Source of the DNA: Fragilaria crotonensis
Taxonomy: Eukaryota; Bacillariophyta; Fragilariophyceae; Fragilariales; Fragilariaceae
Assembly (NCBI GenBank): GCA_022925895.1
Contig: JAKSYS010000233.1
Location: 1 to 64,000, forward strand
DNA length: 64,000 nt
Reading direction: 5' to 3'
Part shown: positions 22,368 through 33,052 of the stretch, in pieces
Numbering within the stretch: position 1 is the stretch's first letter
How the letters are laid out: every line of letters begins with the position of its first letter
Translations under genes and position numbers: made by a program
The notes under the pieces: model-generated
Databases searched by the model: none
What the model saw: only the letters and a program-made list of their open reading frames with translations
What the model was told of the DNA's origin: nothing

Positions 22368-24035
22368 TTACTTCGTCTTCTTCTTGTATTCACCATAGAT
22401 CCTGTCAACCACGTTACCATTGCGGTCCTTCACTTCCTTGAAGGGAATACGTTGGTTATCAGCAGCGCCCGCTGGTACACGAGAGTCGACAGCATGGACC
22501 GCGACCACATTACCGTTGCCGTCGAGGATGTCGTGGTACGTCACGTACTTCTCATCGTCTTCCTCGGTGTTACCACTACAAACGAAGTCATACTTATTGC
22601 CACCGTCTTCAGGATCATCCTCGAAATTGTTGCCTTCATTTTCAACATCATGAGGATCATCCTCGAAATTGTTGCCTTCGTTTTCAACATCAGCGCCGAT
22701 GATGCTTGTGGCGTTGTCACCGATACTCGGCGAGGCGTTCGACGAATGGGTTTCTTTCTTCTTCTTCTTCGATGTGTACCTTTCGTCATCAGAGGATAGA
22801 CACCTCTTTGAAGTCCCCCATTCACCGTTGTTGCCATTCGTCATGTGATTGATGGCAGGAGCGTCAACGTCAATGACATCTACGGCAGTGTCGAAGCCTT
22901 TGAAATTTGGAAGTGCCGCATGAAGATTGCGAACTCCATCGGCATACATCTCCTCTCCAATCACGGGTCTCATCTCCTTCAAGAGAGTCATTCCCTTTTC
23001 CAACTCTTCCATTTTCCCCATACGCTTTGCAATATTGGCTGTCTCCGCGTGAGCCTTGGAGGCAAGCACCTTCGCCCACGTGAGCCTATCGTTATTGATA
23101 GCAGCAGAAGTTGCATGCATCACAGCAACACTCCTGCTGCTGCTCACGTTCGCACTGCTGGGTGTAGCGACACTATCGGACGCCGAGGTGAGAACCGAAC
23201 AATCAGTTGGTGGGCTGGGTGCTGTAGTATTGCTCATTCCTCGATGCGCCTTCTGTTGTGCTTTGCGCTTCGAAATTGCACGCAAAACTCCACGGGAAAC
23301 AGGAACGTTAGTCGGATCTTTCATAACATCAGCAACATCCAATGCAAGCTGTGGGTCACGACGATAAATTTTAACCAACAAACCGAACCACCAGGGGGAT
23401 TTTGTGAACTCCCAATGCAGAGGTGGAAACAAGTCCTCGATTTCCTCCTTTGTATACTTAAGTGAACCGTTCCTGAGTTTAGTGGTAGACATTTCATCAC
23501 GAAATGCTTTGACATAAACCTCATTACAGCTTTCGTGAAAGCCACGCCCACTCTTCATGGTAACCAAGTTCCTTGGAAAAAATGGGAGGACTTGGTTACG
23601 AACCTTTGCACGGGAGTCAAGGTAGTAGCGGTACAGAGACGTTGCCGGCATGGGTTCATCCTTTTTTTGAAAAGAATGACAAAAGAAATCACGAGCATCC
23701 TTATCAAAGTGCTCCTCATCAAGGGACTCGATTGTATTGTAGTAGAGCTCCAAGCTAGCAGCCTCCTTGTCTTTCTTAGCTGTTGTTTTCAATTTGCTAA
23801 CTCCTGAACCAGCGTGGAATACGAGGACGGCCTTGCATGCTGTCCAATGGACAGGCAAGATGGCACCGCCGCAATGGTGCACCAACTGCTCCGAGAGTGA
23901 ATACTGGTCGGTGTTACCAGTCAACATTTCGTAGTTGTCCGTAAACTCTTCGTCGTCTGCTGTGCTTCCAAGGTTTGCGGTAGGTACAGCAACAATGCTG
24001 GCAGCATTGGTGCTTGACATGCTGGTCGTTGTCAA
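22368..24035 (-). CDS. Harbinger accessory (second) protein, intact 555 residues
   Basis: This is an uninterrupted frame convergent with the transposase and wholly inside the terminal repeats. In PIF/Harbinger elements the second gene usually encodes a SANT/Myb-like DNA-binding partner that brings the transposase to the nucleus and ends. Here the helical middle (KYTKEEIEDLFPPLHWEFTK, then SPWWFGLLVKIYRRDPQ) could be that module, but no classical tryptophan spacing is obvious. The C-terminal third is acidic, carries a Lys run after SSDDERYTSK and a perfect 13-residue duplication (DVENEGNNFEDDP). The role is inferred from position. Confidence 0.7.
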   Translation of the reverse strand: MTTTSMSSTNAASIVAVPTANLGSTADDEEFTDNYEMLTGNTDQYSLSEQLVHHCGGAILPVHWTACKAVLVFHAGSGVSKLKTTAKKDKEAASLELYYNTIESLDEEHFDKDARDFFCHSFQKKDEPMPATSLYRYYLDSRAKVRNQVLPFFPRNLVTMKSGRGFHESCNEVYVKAFRDEMSTTKLRNGSLKYTKEEIEDLFPPLHWEFTKSPWWFGLLVKIYRRDPQLALDVADVMKDPTNVPVSRGVLRAISKRKAQQKAHRGMSNTTAPSPPTDCSVLTSASDSVATPSSANVSSSRSVAVMHATSAAINNDRLTWAKVLASKAHAETANIAKRMGKMEELEKGMTLLKEMRPVIGEEMYADGVRNLHAALPNFKGFDTAVDVIDVDAPAINHMTNGNNGEWGTSKRCLSSDDERYTSKKKKKETHSSNASPSIGDNATSIIGADVENEGNNFEDDPHDVENEGNNFEDDPEDGGNKYDFVCSGNTEEDDEKYVTYHDILDGNGNVVAVHAVDSRVPAGAADNQRIPFKEVKDRNGNVVDRIYGEYKKKTK

Positions 24036-24237
24036 TTTTCAAATGTACTCGGATTATGATGATAATGCAGAAGTGATGCCAATATCCTGTAACAGTGGTA
24101 CCAGCACTATCCTGCGCTCGACGATACTATTCCGCTGTGTCGATGAAAACACACTTTCAAATCTTGGGCGCGAAAATACGCTAAGGCAAGCGACACGACT
24201 GTTGATCCGTGTTCTGACATCAACAAATATTTTTTTA

Positions 24238-24283
24238 GTTTGTGTTCTCTTTCAACACACTGTGTCCTCGCTAAGATTGAGCC
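24238..24283 (-). repeat. Harbinger right terminal inverted repeat
   Basis: This is the inverted partner of 20169-20214, with one mismatch in the first 30 bases (A for T at position 16). Confidence 0.9.
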
Positions 24284-24286
24284 TTA

Positions 24287-25500
24287 TGCATAGAGGTGTA
24301 CTGGAGTACAATTCTTTAGTAAAGATTCGTTAATAATGCGCGGCCTGATATGCATATGATACTACTACTACTACTAGTAGCACAGGCTTTGGAAAAATAA
24401 TACTGCATACCAGTATTTAAATTTTACGGAGCTGCAGTACAGTACTGCAGTGTGTCCCAGAGCAGCAGTATGTACTGCACTAGCATACTTGGAGCACAGC
24501 ACTAACTACTAACTACTATTAGCTAGTTACTAGTACCTGCCCGGTACACAGTAGCTCATAGTACGAGTGCAAGTAATTGTGCCAGGTCTATGCATATGCG
24601 ACCTACTACATCTATGTATGTGTACTGTACTGATTAGGAGGTCCGTCCATGGTACTAATCCGCCACCGCCAGTAGGAGTCCAAACACCAAGGGGAAGAGA
24701 TAGTCGGACGTCGGACCACCGGTAGCACATGAGTACATATCGTACGTGTATACATGCGTATCGATGCATAGCAGACGAATCCTTCAAAAAATTACAAACC
24801 GTGCATATCATTTTTCGAGTTTTGCCTGCCACTGTTGAGTGGTTCAGTGACGTTTCGATTTTCAGGAGTGAGTCGCACGTCCTCGTCGACCGTTTGCCAT
24901 TTGGCTGGTTGGTTAAGGTGTTGTCCTCTCTATCAGCCATATCTCTGTCGCTGCTGCTTGCATGCGAGTACATGCTATTCTATGCATACCAGTACAGTAA
25001 GCTGAGGATCGTAGCTCGTACCTCTCGAATGAATGCCATTTGTGAGATTTGCATGCACTTGGAGCATGTATAATAGAGAAAGGACGAGTGCTATAGTCCA
25101 GAACTAGATTACCTTGCAGTCGGTTGCTGGGACCTGGTACTACTCGAGTTAAGTACAGTCCGTCCAGTTATTTCCGCAATCCGAAGTACACTCCTCGATT
25201 TTTAGCTAGAAGTAGCAACAGGTAGTAGTACAATACTAGGTGAAGCAATAGTCATTCTTATATCATAGTCAATCGTACATCACATAAGAATGAAGTCGAA
25301 GTAGATATGAACCAACCTACTTTTATTAAAATCAAGAATCCTAGCTGTAGTTATATTTCTTAGGCAATTATAGTAGTGCTCTACTGTAAACAGGTTTGGA
25401 AGCTTTTTTCCCGACAGCAAACCGAGAAGGAACTAGCGAGAGAGGGGGTTTGTCTTTCAACGTACTCATCAACACACACACCCCACGCCCACACTCACAT
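24287..25500. other. GTAC/TAGTA-rich intergenic region
   Basis: From 24340 to 24720 and again at 25080-25300 the sequence is dense in GTAC, CTAG and TAGTAG words, many palindromic. No coding or RNA gene is recognised. It contains the 3' flank of the plastid protein gene. Confidence 0.55.
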
Positions 25501-25509
25501 ACTTAATAC

Positions 25510-26181
25510 TTAGCTACTCTTGGCAGCTTCCTTGGCCTTGGCGACTGCACTGCTGAGAGCCTCCTTGGCCTTGTCCGAAAGCTTGTATTCCTCGTTGAGT
25601 TCACCAGCCTTCTTGACCGCCTTCTCGACCAAATCGCCAATGACACCAAGGGCGGTGGTACCAGCACCGACAAGGTCGTATTCGTCGTTAATCTCGGCAA
25701 TCTTGCTCGTGGTGGTGGCCAAGGCCGATTCCACCTTCTCAATGGTTGCCGGATCAACCGAACCCTGAGCTTTCAACTTGGTCAAGGAATCTTCCAAAGA
25801 AGCTTTGGCCTTGGTAAGAATCTCGTACTTGGAATCCAACTGGGTCAAGTAGTTGTAAACTTGGATGGATGTCTTGGAGATTCCAGAGATGACATCGGCG
25901 ACGTCATTGTCCAACTTGGAGGCGTAGTTGGCAGCGGCAGCTCCGACAGCTCCCAGGACAGGTCCACCAATCAGGAATCCAGCAGCGCCACCGAGGATGC
26001 CAGCCGTGAATTCCACAGTCTCCTCCTTGATTGGCACCAGCTTTCCTCCAGAAGGAGAAGAAGCAGGTGCGTCCTCGTCACTCATTCGAACGACAAAGGC
26101 CTTTCTTTGCACTGACGCAGCTGGTGCGAATGCAGACGCAGAACTGATGAGAAGGAGGGGAACGATGGGAGAGAGCTTCAT
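25510..26181 (-). CDS. Small plastid-targeted protein of unknown function
   Basis: This is an intact 223-residue frame. The start MKLSPIVPLLLISSASAFAP is a textbook diatom plastid presequence: a signal peptide cut before Phe of the ASA-FAP motif, followed by a transit-like stretch rich in Ser/Arg/Lys. The mature part opens with a Gly/Ala-rich hydrophobic segment (GILGGAAGFLIGGPVLGAVG) that could sit in a membrane. Next come long amphipathic helices with a Lys/Ala-rich end (ALSSAVAKAKEAAKSS). No enzymatic motif is seen. The composition suggests a membrane-associated helical protein of the thylakoid or envelope, by inference. High Gly/Ala codon regularity and the absence of shifts indicate a functional gene. 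Confidence 0.85.
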   Translation of the reverse strand: MKLSPIVPLLLISSASAFAPAASVQRKAFVVRMSDEDAPASSPSGGKLVPIKEETVEFTAGILGGAAGFLIGGPVLGAVGAAAANYASKLDNDVADVISGISKTSIQVYNYLTQLDSKYEILTKAKASLEDSLTKLKAQGSVDPATIEKVESALATTTSKIAEINDEYDLVGAGTTALGVIGDLVEKAVKKAGELNEEYKLSDKAKEALSSAVAKAKEAAKSS

Positions 26182-26321
26182 GGTAACAGTGCCTGTGATG
26201 AAGAGGACAAACGACAGAAGAGGAAGTGACTAGTTACGATGGCTCGAGACAAGGAGCAAAAGCAAACGGGGACGGAGGTGTGCAAGAGAGGCAGAGAGAA
26301 TGCCACACACGTCTTCTCTCA

Positions 26322-26341
26322 AACACACACACACACACCAC
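26322..26341. repeat. (AC)n microsatellite upstream of the plastid protein gene
   Basis: A CACACA run lies about 145 bases upstream of the start codon on the minus-strand gene, in its presumed promoter. Confidence 0.7.
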
Positions 26342-26399
26342 CACGCGTGTGCGCGGCATTGATCCGGTAGACTGTATGTCATAGTCTACCGGTAGGACC

Positions 26400-29350
26400 T
26401 ACCGTATGGTGCTTGGTCAGATTTTCAAGATGCGAACCACACAACCATCCAACAAAATGCAACTCGCGAAAGATACGCTGCCGATGACGAATGGCGGTTT
26501 TCAGAACGGATTTCATGTAGAATGTACGTAACATTCTAGTATCGATATGTTTTCGGCCAGATCTTCCACTTGCCATTTTGTTGAACGTTGAACCTCCGAC
26601 GTTGCAAAGATTCAAGATACTGCACTTTTTGAAACTGAGTTTGGAATCCGGAATCACACAAAAGGAAGGCATACTATTACTTGTTGGTGAGTAGCCTTCA
26701 ACTCAGTCTACGTTACAAGTACTGGGGTACAAGTACAGGAGTGCTGGGAGTATTCCAGACTCCGGACTCCAGACCCTGGAGTACTCGGAGTAGATTCCAG
26801 ATTCCACAAAAGCCAACATGCCTGTCATTCGTCAGGAACGAGTCAGACTCCGTCTCGTGTTCGTATCACGAATTCGTAGGGCACGAACATTCCTGGTATT
26901 GTAGTTAACGACACACGCACATCATGGACCCAGGGGGGAGCAAACACTCTTTGCCTCTGAGCTGGGCACTGGGACTACAGTGTAGAGTGTAGTAGTATGA
27001 ACAGGGCGCCAAGGCAGTACGGTTGGCAGAAAACTTCGAGGATGGACGACTGCACTGAATCATCAAAGCTTTCGTTTGCCACCATGCAGGGCTGGGAAAA
27101 CACCTTTTTGGGGCTAGGCTCTTTTAATGCATTAAAATACATTTAATATTGGGTGTTTTTTTATAACACCTTCTTTCCTGTTGCTATTCATTCGTTCATA
27201 CTGTAGTCCAGTGCTCTTTGTCATACTTGAGTGCTGCTTTTGTTGAAGTTATTGCCAAAACTAGATACTATGAACTTGGAAGTACATTCTAATGATGGTG
27301 CTGCTGTTATAGGTGTGAAGAACTCAAGGGTACTATTGACTACTATCATCATGTAAAGATGATGATTCCAGTTAATCCATTCCTGCTACAGCATCGTCCT
27401 CACTATTGCGGCTCTCGCTGGTGGCATAGTACAACACTGTGCTTTTGTCATTGTCATCAACAACACAGATGGCATTCTCAATTGAAAATTGGTTGTTTTT
27501 GTTTCGGCACAAGTTTCAACTGCTGCCTGGCACAGCAAGGAATACAGAATGTCAACCTCCCATGTCATGTAGTTTGCTTACCCTAATGACTGACCCTAAC
27601 CCTAATTGTCTATTGCTTGTTGATTAAAGCACCCTTTGACATTTTTGCCAGGAAGTGGTCCTTATGCCAAAAATAAAACAGATAGAACTGTTGATTTATA
27701 TGCCAATGCGTGAAGCATGCTGATCTCTTTCTTGTCCTCTTCATTGTCTAGAATCAAATTGTGTTGGATCACACACATTTTCATGACTCATTTCATAGCG
27801 CGTCTCTTCCAAAAGCAAAAGGCAACGGAATGTTGGAAAGATCTCATCACTTAGCCAATGTACACGACAGTTGAAAATGCTCCCGAACTGACTATTCGGT
27901 TGTCACCTCTAATAAACGTTCCGGGAATCACTGTATAGCTACCCCGCTCAGGCAGATGCAAAATCTGGCCTGTGGGAGCTCGAATTACCTACTACCAAAC
28001 TTTTGTACACTCACAGAGGCCGGCTACTTATCATATCATTATTGGCTTAGGTCAAAAGAAATTGGTCATGAGCATTTGTGTATTGGATTCAAGCGGCTAC
28101 TTATGTTGTGGGGTACTGCTGAGAATCGGAGAGAACGAAGATGTCATGGAGAATTTCCCTTTTTTGGCAAAAGCATTTTCCATCACCATTCAATAAGTGT
28201 CGCAGAAAATGAGGAGATGTCTCTTAGGAGTCTTGATTTGCTCAATAGTTGAGACGAGGTGTGAGAATAGCTAACTGGTCATTGCATTGGCAACTTAAAA
28301 ATGCTCGCTCCTTCGTTTTTAGATGCATAGGCAAAACGGGCATGATTCGAGATCCGGATCCAAAGACGCCAGTTGTTTCTTTCTCGCCATCACAAATGGT
28401 GTTGATCGTAAACGAACTTCAAATGCTTGATTCTGTGTGCAGCAACGGCCATCTGCTTAACGACAATCAAAGATAAATATTGACATTTTCAATGATGGGT
28501 AATGGCCAAGAAATTTGGAGATTTGAGCTTTCCTTGGAGACGATAACTTTCTTGTGAGAACATCTGCGAGAACATCTGCGGACACATTTAGAGGAGGAGC
28601 ATAAAGGGGAGGGCATCAAATGCCTTGTTCAACTGCCTTTTGAGAAAACACAAAAACAAGTTTTAGATATCAAGAAAGGTGCAAGGACCAAGACTGCTGG
28701 CATAGTTTTGCTACTGATTTTAAAGTTGAAGAGGAGACTGCTCATCTTCAATAACTGGGGACTCAACTCAGAGTACGACTTCAACTGACCCCAAAACTCC
28801 ATGCTGCAGAGCTTGCCAGTGAAGGCAGTGTTCTTTCATTCAGTTGGGCGCTGGCAAAGCAAGTCATGGTATCATCTCAATTCAGTGTCACAAGCACAAG
28901 GTCAAGAAAACTTCAAACGACTAGTGAGAGAATGTGCATGCCCTGCAAGTGTACGACAGCAGTGTAAAGTGAGAATTGAGAAGTTTGCATCTGGGGCAAC
29001 AGCACATCATACTTGGTGCACTTGTTATCACCATCTTGATCAGCAGGAGCAACAACATCAAGAACTCCAACCCGCTCCAGGTGACACCTGACACCACAAA
29101 TCATGCTCCGATTAATTGCTTACACTGTAGTAACAGTTAAAACTGTATGAAATATGTACTGGTCCTTCTGAAATTTGGCATAGTACGGGCCTGTGAAAAA
29201 TGATCTACAGTACCAGCTCCATTTAACAAACTGCATTTAACTGCAGCAGTATAGTATCGTAGTGTATCCGGAGATCCGGAGTCCGGAGTACCGGTACTAG
29301 TATCTTGTAGCAAGGCCCCGGCATAGTCAGTACGACTGAAATCGCCACAA
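26400..29350. other. Long gene-poor stretch
   Basis: Several short open frames exist but none has a recognisable motif or consistent codon use. From about 27100 to 29100 the base composition and word use resemble the region after the satellite (60.8-62.9 kb) more than the neighbouring genes. An interstitial CCCTAACCCTAA occurs at about 27595. The stretch may be decayed repeat DNA. Confidence 0.45.
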
Positions 29351-29356
29351 GCAAAA

Positions 29357-29383
29357 CATGTGAAATCTGAAACGTGCACCCTT
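29357..29383 (+). promoter_or_regulatory. Shared upstream element of RING gene 1
   Basis: A 27-base block (core GAAATCTGAAACGTGCACCC) lies 187 bases before the ATG at 29544 and is identical to a block 189 bases before the ATG of RING gene 2. Flanking bases differ, so the block is more conserved than its surroundings. A transcription-factor site or core promoter is inferred. Confidence 0.5.
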
Positions 29384-29543
29384 CACTTCCTTGAGAACAA
29401 TCTGGCGTTACCTGACATCTGACTTGCATCCTCAGCACTTGCACTCACAGTACCAGGTATGCATCCAGCAAAATACTGGTGTAGTCGAGCTGGTTCAGTA
29501 TGGCATTGATGTATGACATAGCAACAAGAAGGAGGATCAAGAA

Positions 29544-30444
29544 ATGAGCTTGTTTTTCACGTTGTTCAACATTATACTATGGAGCTTTGTCGTCTTTGCC
29601 ATTATACGCTGTTCCATGTCATGTCAAAAGTCTTGCGACAATTCCGCAACACAAACAACTGATCAGACGACGATTCAGAATCAAGAGACAGGTAATCCCG
29701 AAACATCACAACAGCCGACATCAGCATCATGTGACGGAATTGACCCTGCTGTCCTACGGGCCAAGGTTATCCAGTCCATCTTTCCTGGACAAATGGTACG
29801 TTTCTCTGTCGGCTTGATGTTTCTGTTATCTCTTCCTTGCACTCTTATTTGAACAAATACTACCAGTACGCGATGTATTGCGCTACAATCATATCTAACT
29901 CTTACTGCACTACTGTTCACGGTTTCTCATCAGGTTGATAACAACTCGAAGCTTGTGTACGACCCTGAATCTAATTCATACCAGTGGACCAACGATAAAA
30001 CTAGCGATGCATCATGTGCCATTTGCATAGAAAGTTACGGTACGTCCTTTTTACAGCTTGCGCTCGCATGTTCTTTGGAGGGTTGCACAATCCCTGACTC
30101 GTTTCTCCCACATCTCACAAACTTCTTTTATCCATATTGCCTGCTGCCTACTACAATAACCTGCGTTGTGTGCGTGTGTTCCTGTTTCCATTCACGATCG
30201 TACCATGATAGTATCGGGCGATGTGACTGTATCAAGCCAATGTGGTCATGTGTTTCATCGCGAATGCATCATGGGTTGGTTATTACATCATGATAACATT
30301 GGTGGTCGTGGGCGTGGTAGTGTGAATAACAAAGAACAAGGCAACGATGAATGTCCCCATTGTCGACAACTCATGTGGGATGCCGAGACCTACCAACTGG
30401 TGGAAACGGAACTGCGTGCCATATGGAATCATTCCGAATCATAA
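29544..30444 (+). CDS. Membrane-anchored RING-H2 protein 1
   Basis: This is a likely E3 ubiquitin ligase. Exons 29544-29795, 29934-30039 and 30212-30444 give 196 residues. The N-terminus is a membrane anchor (FFTLFNIILWSFVVFAIIRC). A conserved motif IDPAVLRAKVIQSIFPGQ precedes intron 1. The RING-H2 ligands are CAIC in exon 2 and CGHVFHREC plus CPHC in exon 3, with an unusually long Gly/Asn-rich loop of 28 residues between the sixth and seventh ligands. Introns (138 and 172 bases) sit at the same positions in paralogues 2-4. The protein is intact. Confidence 0.82.
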
Positions 30445-30849
30445 GTATGGGAGTTCATACTCCCATCTGATATCGGATCTTGTTAATGTATTATTTGTAT
30501 TGCTTGGAAAGACGTGTACAAATAAGGATACTGAATTTTATAGACTTGATTTTGATTTATAAATGATTCTACGAGAAGTTGAGGGACGATTTGGGCGATA
30601 CCTTAGAAGGGCCAGACCCAAACCTTGGTTCTCCATTATTGCCTGTGACACCTTGCGATTCATCCATGGCTATCCGCAGTTTTTGGTATGCTTCCTGATG
30701 ACCATGTCGACTGTACACAAATAATGATGGGGATGAATGATGCGCTATTTGTCGAGACTACTTCATCAATCGAGACGATACAGAATACTTGCTCGAAAAT
30801 CTTTGGGACAATAAGACCGCTTCGGAAACAAGAACAGCGACAATTTCGC

Positions 30850-31456
30850 CCCACCTCCCATTAGTGTTATAATATGTCGTCTCCGTGCATACAGTACTAG
30901 TGCGACAATTTCATCATTTCCTGTCGTGTTGTCTGTTTCCAGACAACAATCAAGTACTGTATCAACTGATCAACTGATCAACTGTCAACAAAAGTCCCAT
31001 TCATCATCATTCAAACGATGGCAATCAGAAAAATGGATTGTGTTTTACCCTCAGAGAGACCCTATTAGACTATCAAAGAGCATTGGAGTCGATATCTTTC
31101 ACACGGCTTTTCGCGTGATACGATTGTCTCGACAGCGATAGTAGCCGAGCCTAGTAGTAGTATGTGACTTAAGGACACCCCGACATCAAATGACTCTCGT
31201 GATGATATATGACACTACTATGTGTTATCTTTCGTTCCTAGACCATATATTGCCCTCAGTCTAAGTGTACTATGATAGCAGATAGCAGACCATGGGCTAC
31301 TCGATCCTAGGCGATGGTTTCCAAAACAACGCATGCACATGCGTACGTTAATGACGTCACCTCAACGCAGATTCCGAAATCATGAACTCCATGTATCCAC
31401 TATCTCCTATCTATTTACAATTTGGATATTAAATAAGACTGAAATCTTCACAAGAT
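30850..31456. other. Spacer between RING genes 1 and 2
   Basis: The 3' flanks of RING genes 1, 3 and 4 share words (for example the CGATGGTGATGAATG type at 30730, 35238 and 37530), showing that the duplicated unit extends several hundred bases past the stop codon. No other gene is seen. Confidence 0.5.
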
Positions 31457-31483
31457 CATGTGAAATCTGAAACGTGCACCCTT
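31457..31483 (+). promoter_or_regulatory. Shared upstream element of RING gene 2
   Basis: This is identical to the 27-base block at 29357-29383 and stands at nearly the same distance from the start codon. A looser match (GACTGAAATC) extends 15-25 bases upstream in both. Confidence 0.5.
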
Positions 31484-31645
31484 GTCCCTTTGTTGTATCA
31501 TAAATCTGACTTCTAGTTTTAGTACCGGTGCCAGAGGTACAGAACTCCGTATTCTGGTGCAGTCCAACAACAATTGAACTTGTCACCAGTTCTTGTAGCT
31601 CTCTATATAGCTCTCTGATACAAAGCAAGGACAAGGACTCAGGAA

Positions 31646-32545
31646 ATGAGCGTGTTGAACGCTGTGTTGAACATTATAGTAGGGGCCTTCGTCATCTTTG
31701 CCATTTTGCTCTGTTATATGTCATTTCAAAGACCTACCATTGGCAATTCCGCAACACAAACAACTGATCAGAGAACGATTCAGAATGAAGAGACTGATGA
31801 TTCCGGAACTTTGCCGCAACAGCAGGCAGAAGTCGCATGTGACGGAATTGACCCAGTCGTACTAAGGTCCAAGGTTATCCAGTCCATCTTTCCTGGGCAA
31901 ACGGTACGCACCTCTGTCGACTTGATATTGTGGTTAGTGTTACTTTGTACTCTTCATACAACAAAATACTGCATGCAACAAGGCGCGACGATCACTCTTT
32001 ACTCATACTGTACTACTTTCATTGGTTTTTATTAGGTTGATAACAACTCGAAGCTTGTGTACGACCCTGAATCCAATTCCTTCCACTGGACCGACGACAA
32101 GACGAGCGATGCATCATGTGCCATTTGCATAGAAAGTTATGGTATGTCTTGGTTCCAGCTTGCGTGTGTTCTTTCCAATGGCGCTACCCCCGACTCATTC
32201 TTTCAATTTTTCATCCGTATTGCCTGTCATTTCCTGTTGCAATAACACACACTGTGTGTGTGTATTCGTGTTTCCATGCACAACTATTCACGATCATCCG
32301 AAATGATAGTATCGGGCGATGTGACAGTATCAAGTCAATGTGGACATGTATTTCATCGAGAATGCATCATGGGTTGGTTATTGCATCGTCGTAAGGTTGG
32401 TCGTGGTGGTCGCAGTCGTGTGCCTAACAATGGACAACAAGGCAACGATGAATGTCCCCATTGTCGACAACTCATGTGGGATACCGAGACCTACCAACAA
32501 GCGGAGACGGAACTGCGTGCTACATGGAATCATTCCAAAGAATAA
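31646..32545 (+). CDS. Membrane-anchored RING-H2 protein 2
   Basis: Exons 31646-31903, 32036-32141 and 32310-32545 give 199 residues. The membrane segment reads ALNIIVGAFVIFAILLC. IDPVVLRSKVIQSIFPGQT ends exon 1, CAICIESYG ends exon 2, and exon 3 carries CGHVFHREC and CPHCRQ. Exon 2 is exactly 106 bases, as in paralogues 1, 3 and 4. It is closest to gene 1, with which it also shares the upstream element. The protein is intact; a ubiquitin-ligase role is inferred from the RING type. Confidence 0.82.
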
Positions 32546-32559
32546 TTCGAGAGGATGAG

Positions 32560-33050
32560 TCTCGCCTATCTTTTCCCAGGGTGTCAATGTGTCGTCTTTT
32601 TTTCACTCGACGAATTTTTGTATTGCACACATGGTGAAAGGTGTACAAGGAAGATTACTGGCGTTTTTGGACGGGGTTGTGATTGTTTTCAAGGCGAAGA
32701 GGAGGCTCGATTGGTCATTATTGTTAAAATATCTCAACTCCTTTATTGGTGTATTGGATGATTGGATAGTGTTATAAGCTCTTATGAGTGATTGATGACT
32801 TTTGATGTGTAGTATTTTGAGAAGCATAGACTACCCTACGCTATACACGCTCACAATATTGACATATTGACACAGCAGCATTAGTATCTCCCTACTACTC
32901 CGAGTACTGTCCTGGTACAGTTTTGGAACAACGGCATTGAGTTTTGATATGCGATATGCATATGTACAAAGTAGCTAGTATTCATTCAGTGATGGAAGAC
33001 AAGCAATCGGGGGAGACCAGATACGAGACACGACGATAACAGCACACTAA
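32560..33050. other. Spacer between RING gene 2 and the MITE
   Basis: Nothing coding is seen. The MITE insertion explains why the distance between RING genes 2 and 3 is larger than between the others. Confidence 0.5.
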
Positions 33051-33052
33051 TA

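Larger units (their letters stand above)
20169..24283. mobile_element. PIF/Harbinger DNA transposon, complete, with TTA target duplication
   Basis: The ends are inverted repeats. The left end starts GGCTCAATCTTAGCGTGGAC at 20169 and the right end, read inward from 24283, starts GGCTCAATCTTAGCGAGGAC; 29 of the first 30 bases agree. A TTA flanks both sides (20166-20168 and 24284-24286), the typical Harbinger target duplication. The 4115-bp body carries a DDE transposase (+) and a convergent accessory gene (-), the two-gene plan of the superfamily. GACACAAA-type words recur in both orientations at 20195-20410 and may be transposase-binding sites. Near-identical ends and a clean target site suggest a recent insertion. 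Confidence 0.93.

Noticed and set aside
27588-27606. Telomere from CCCTAA repeats
   Set aside because: Only about two units, interstitial.
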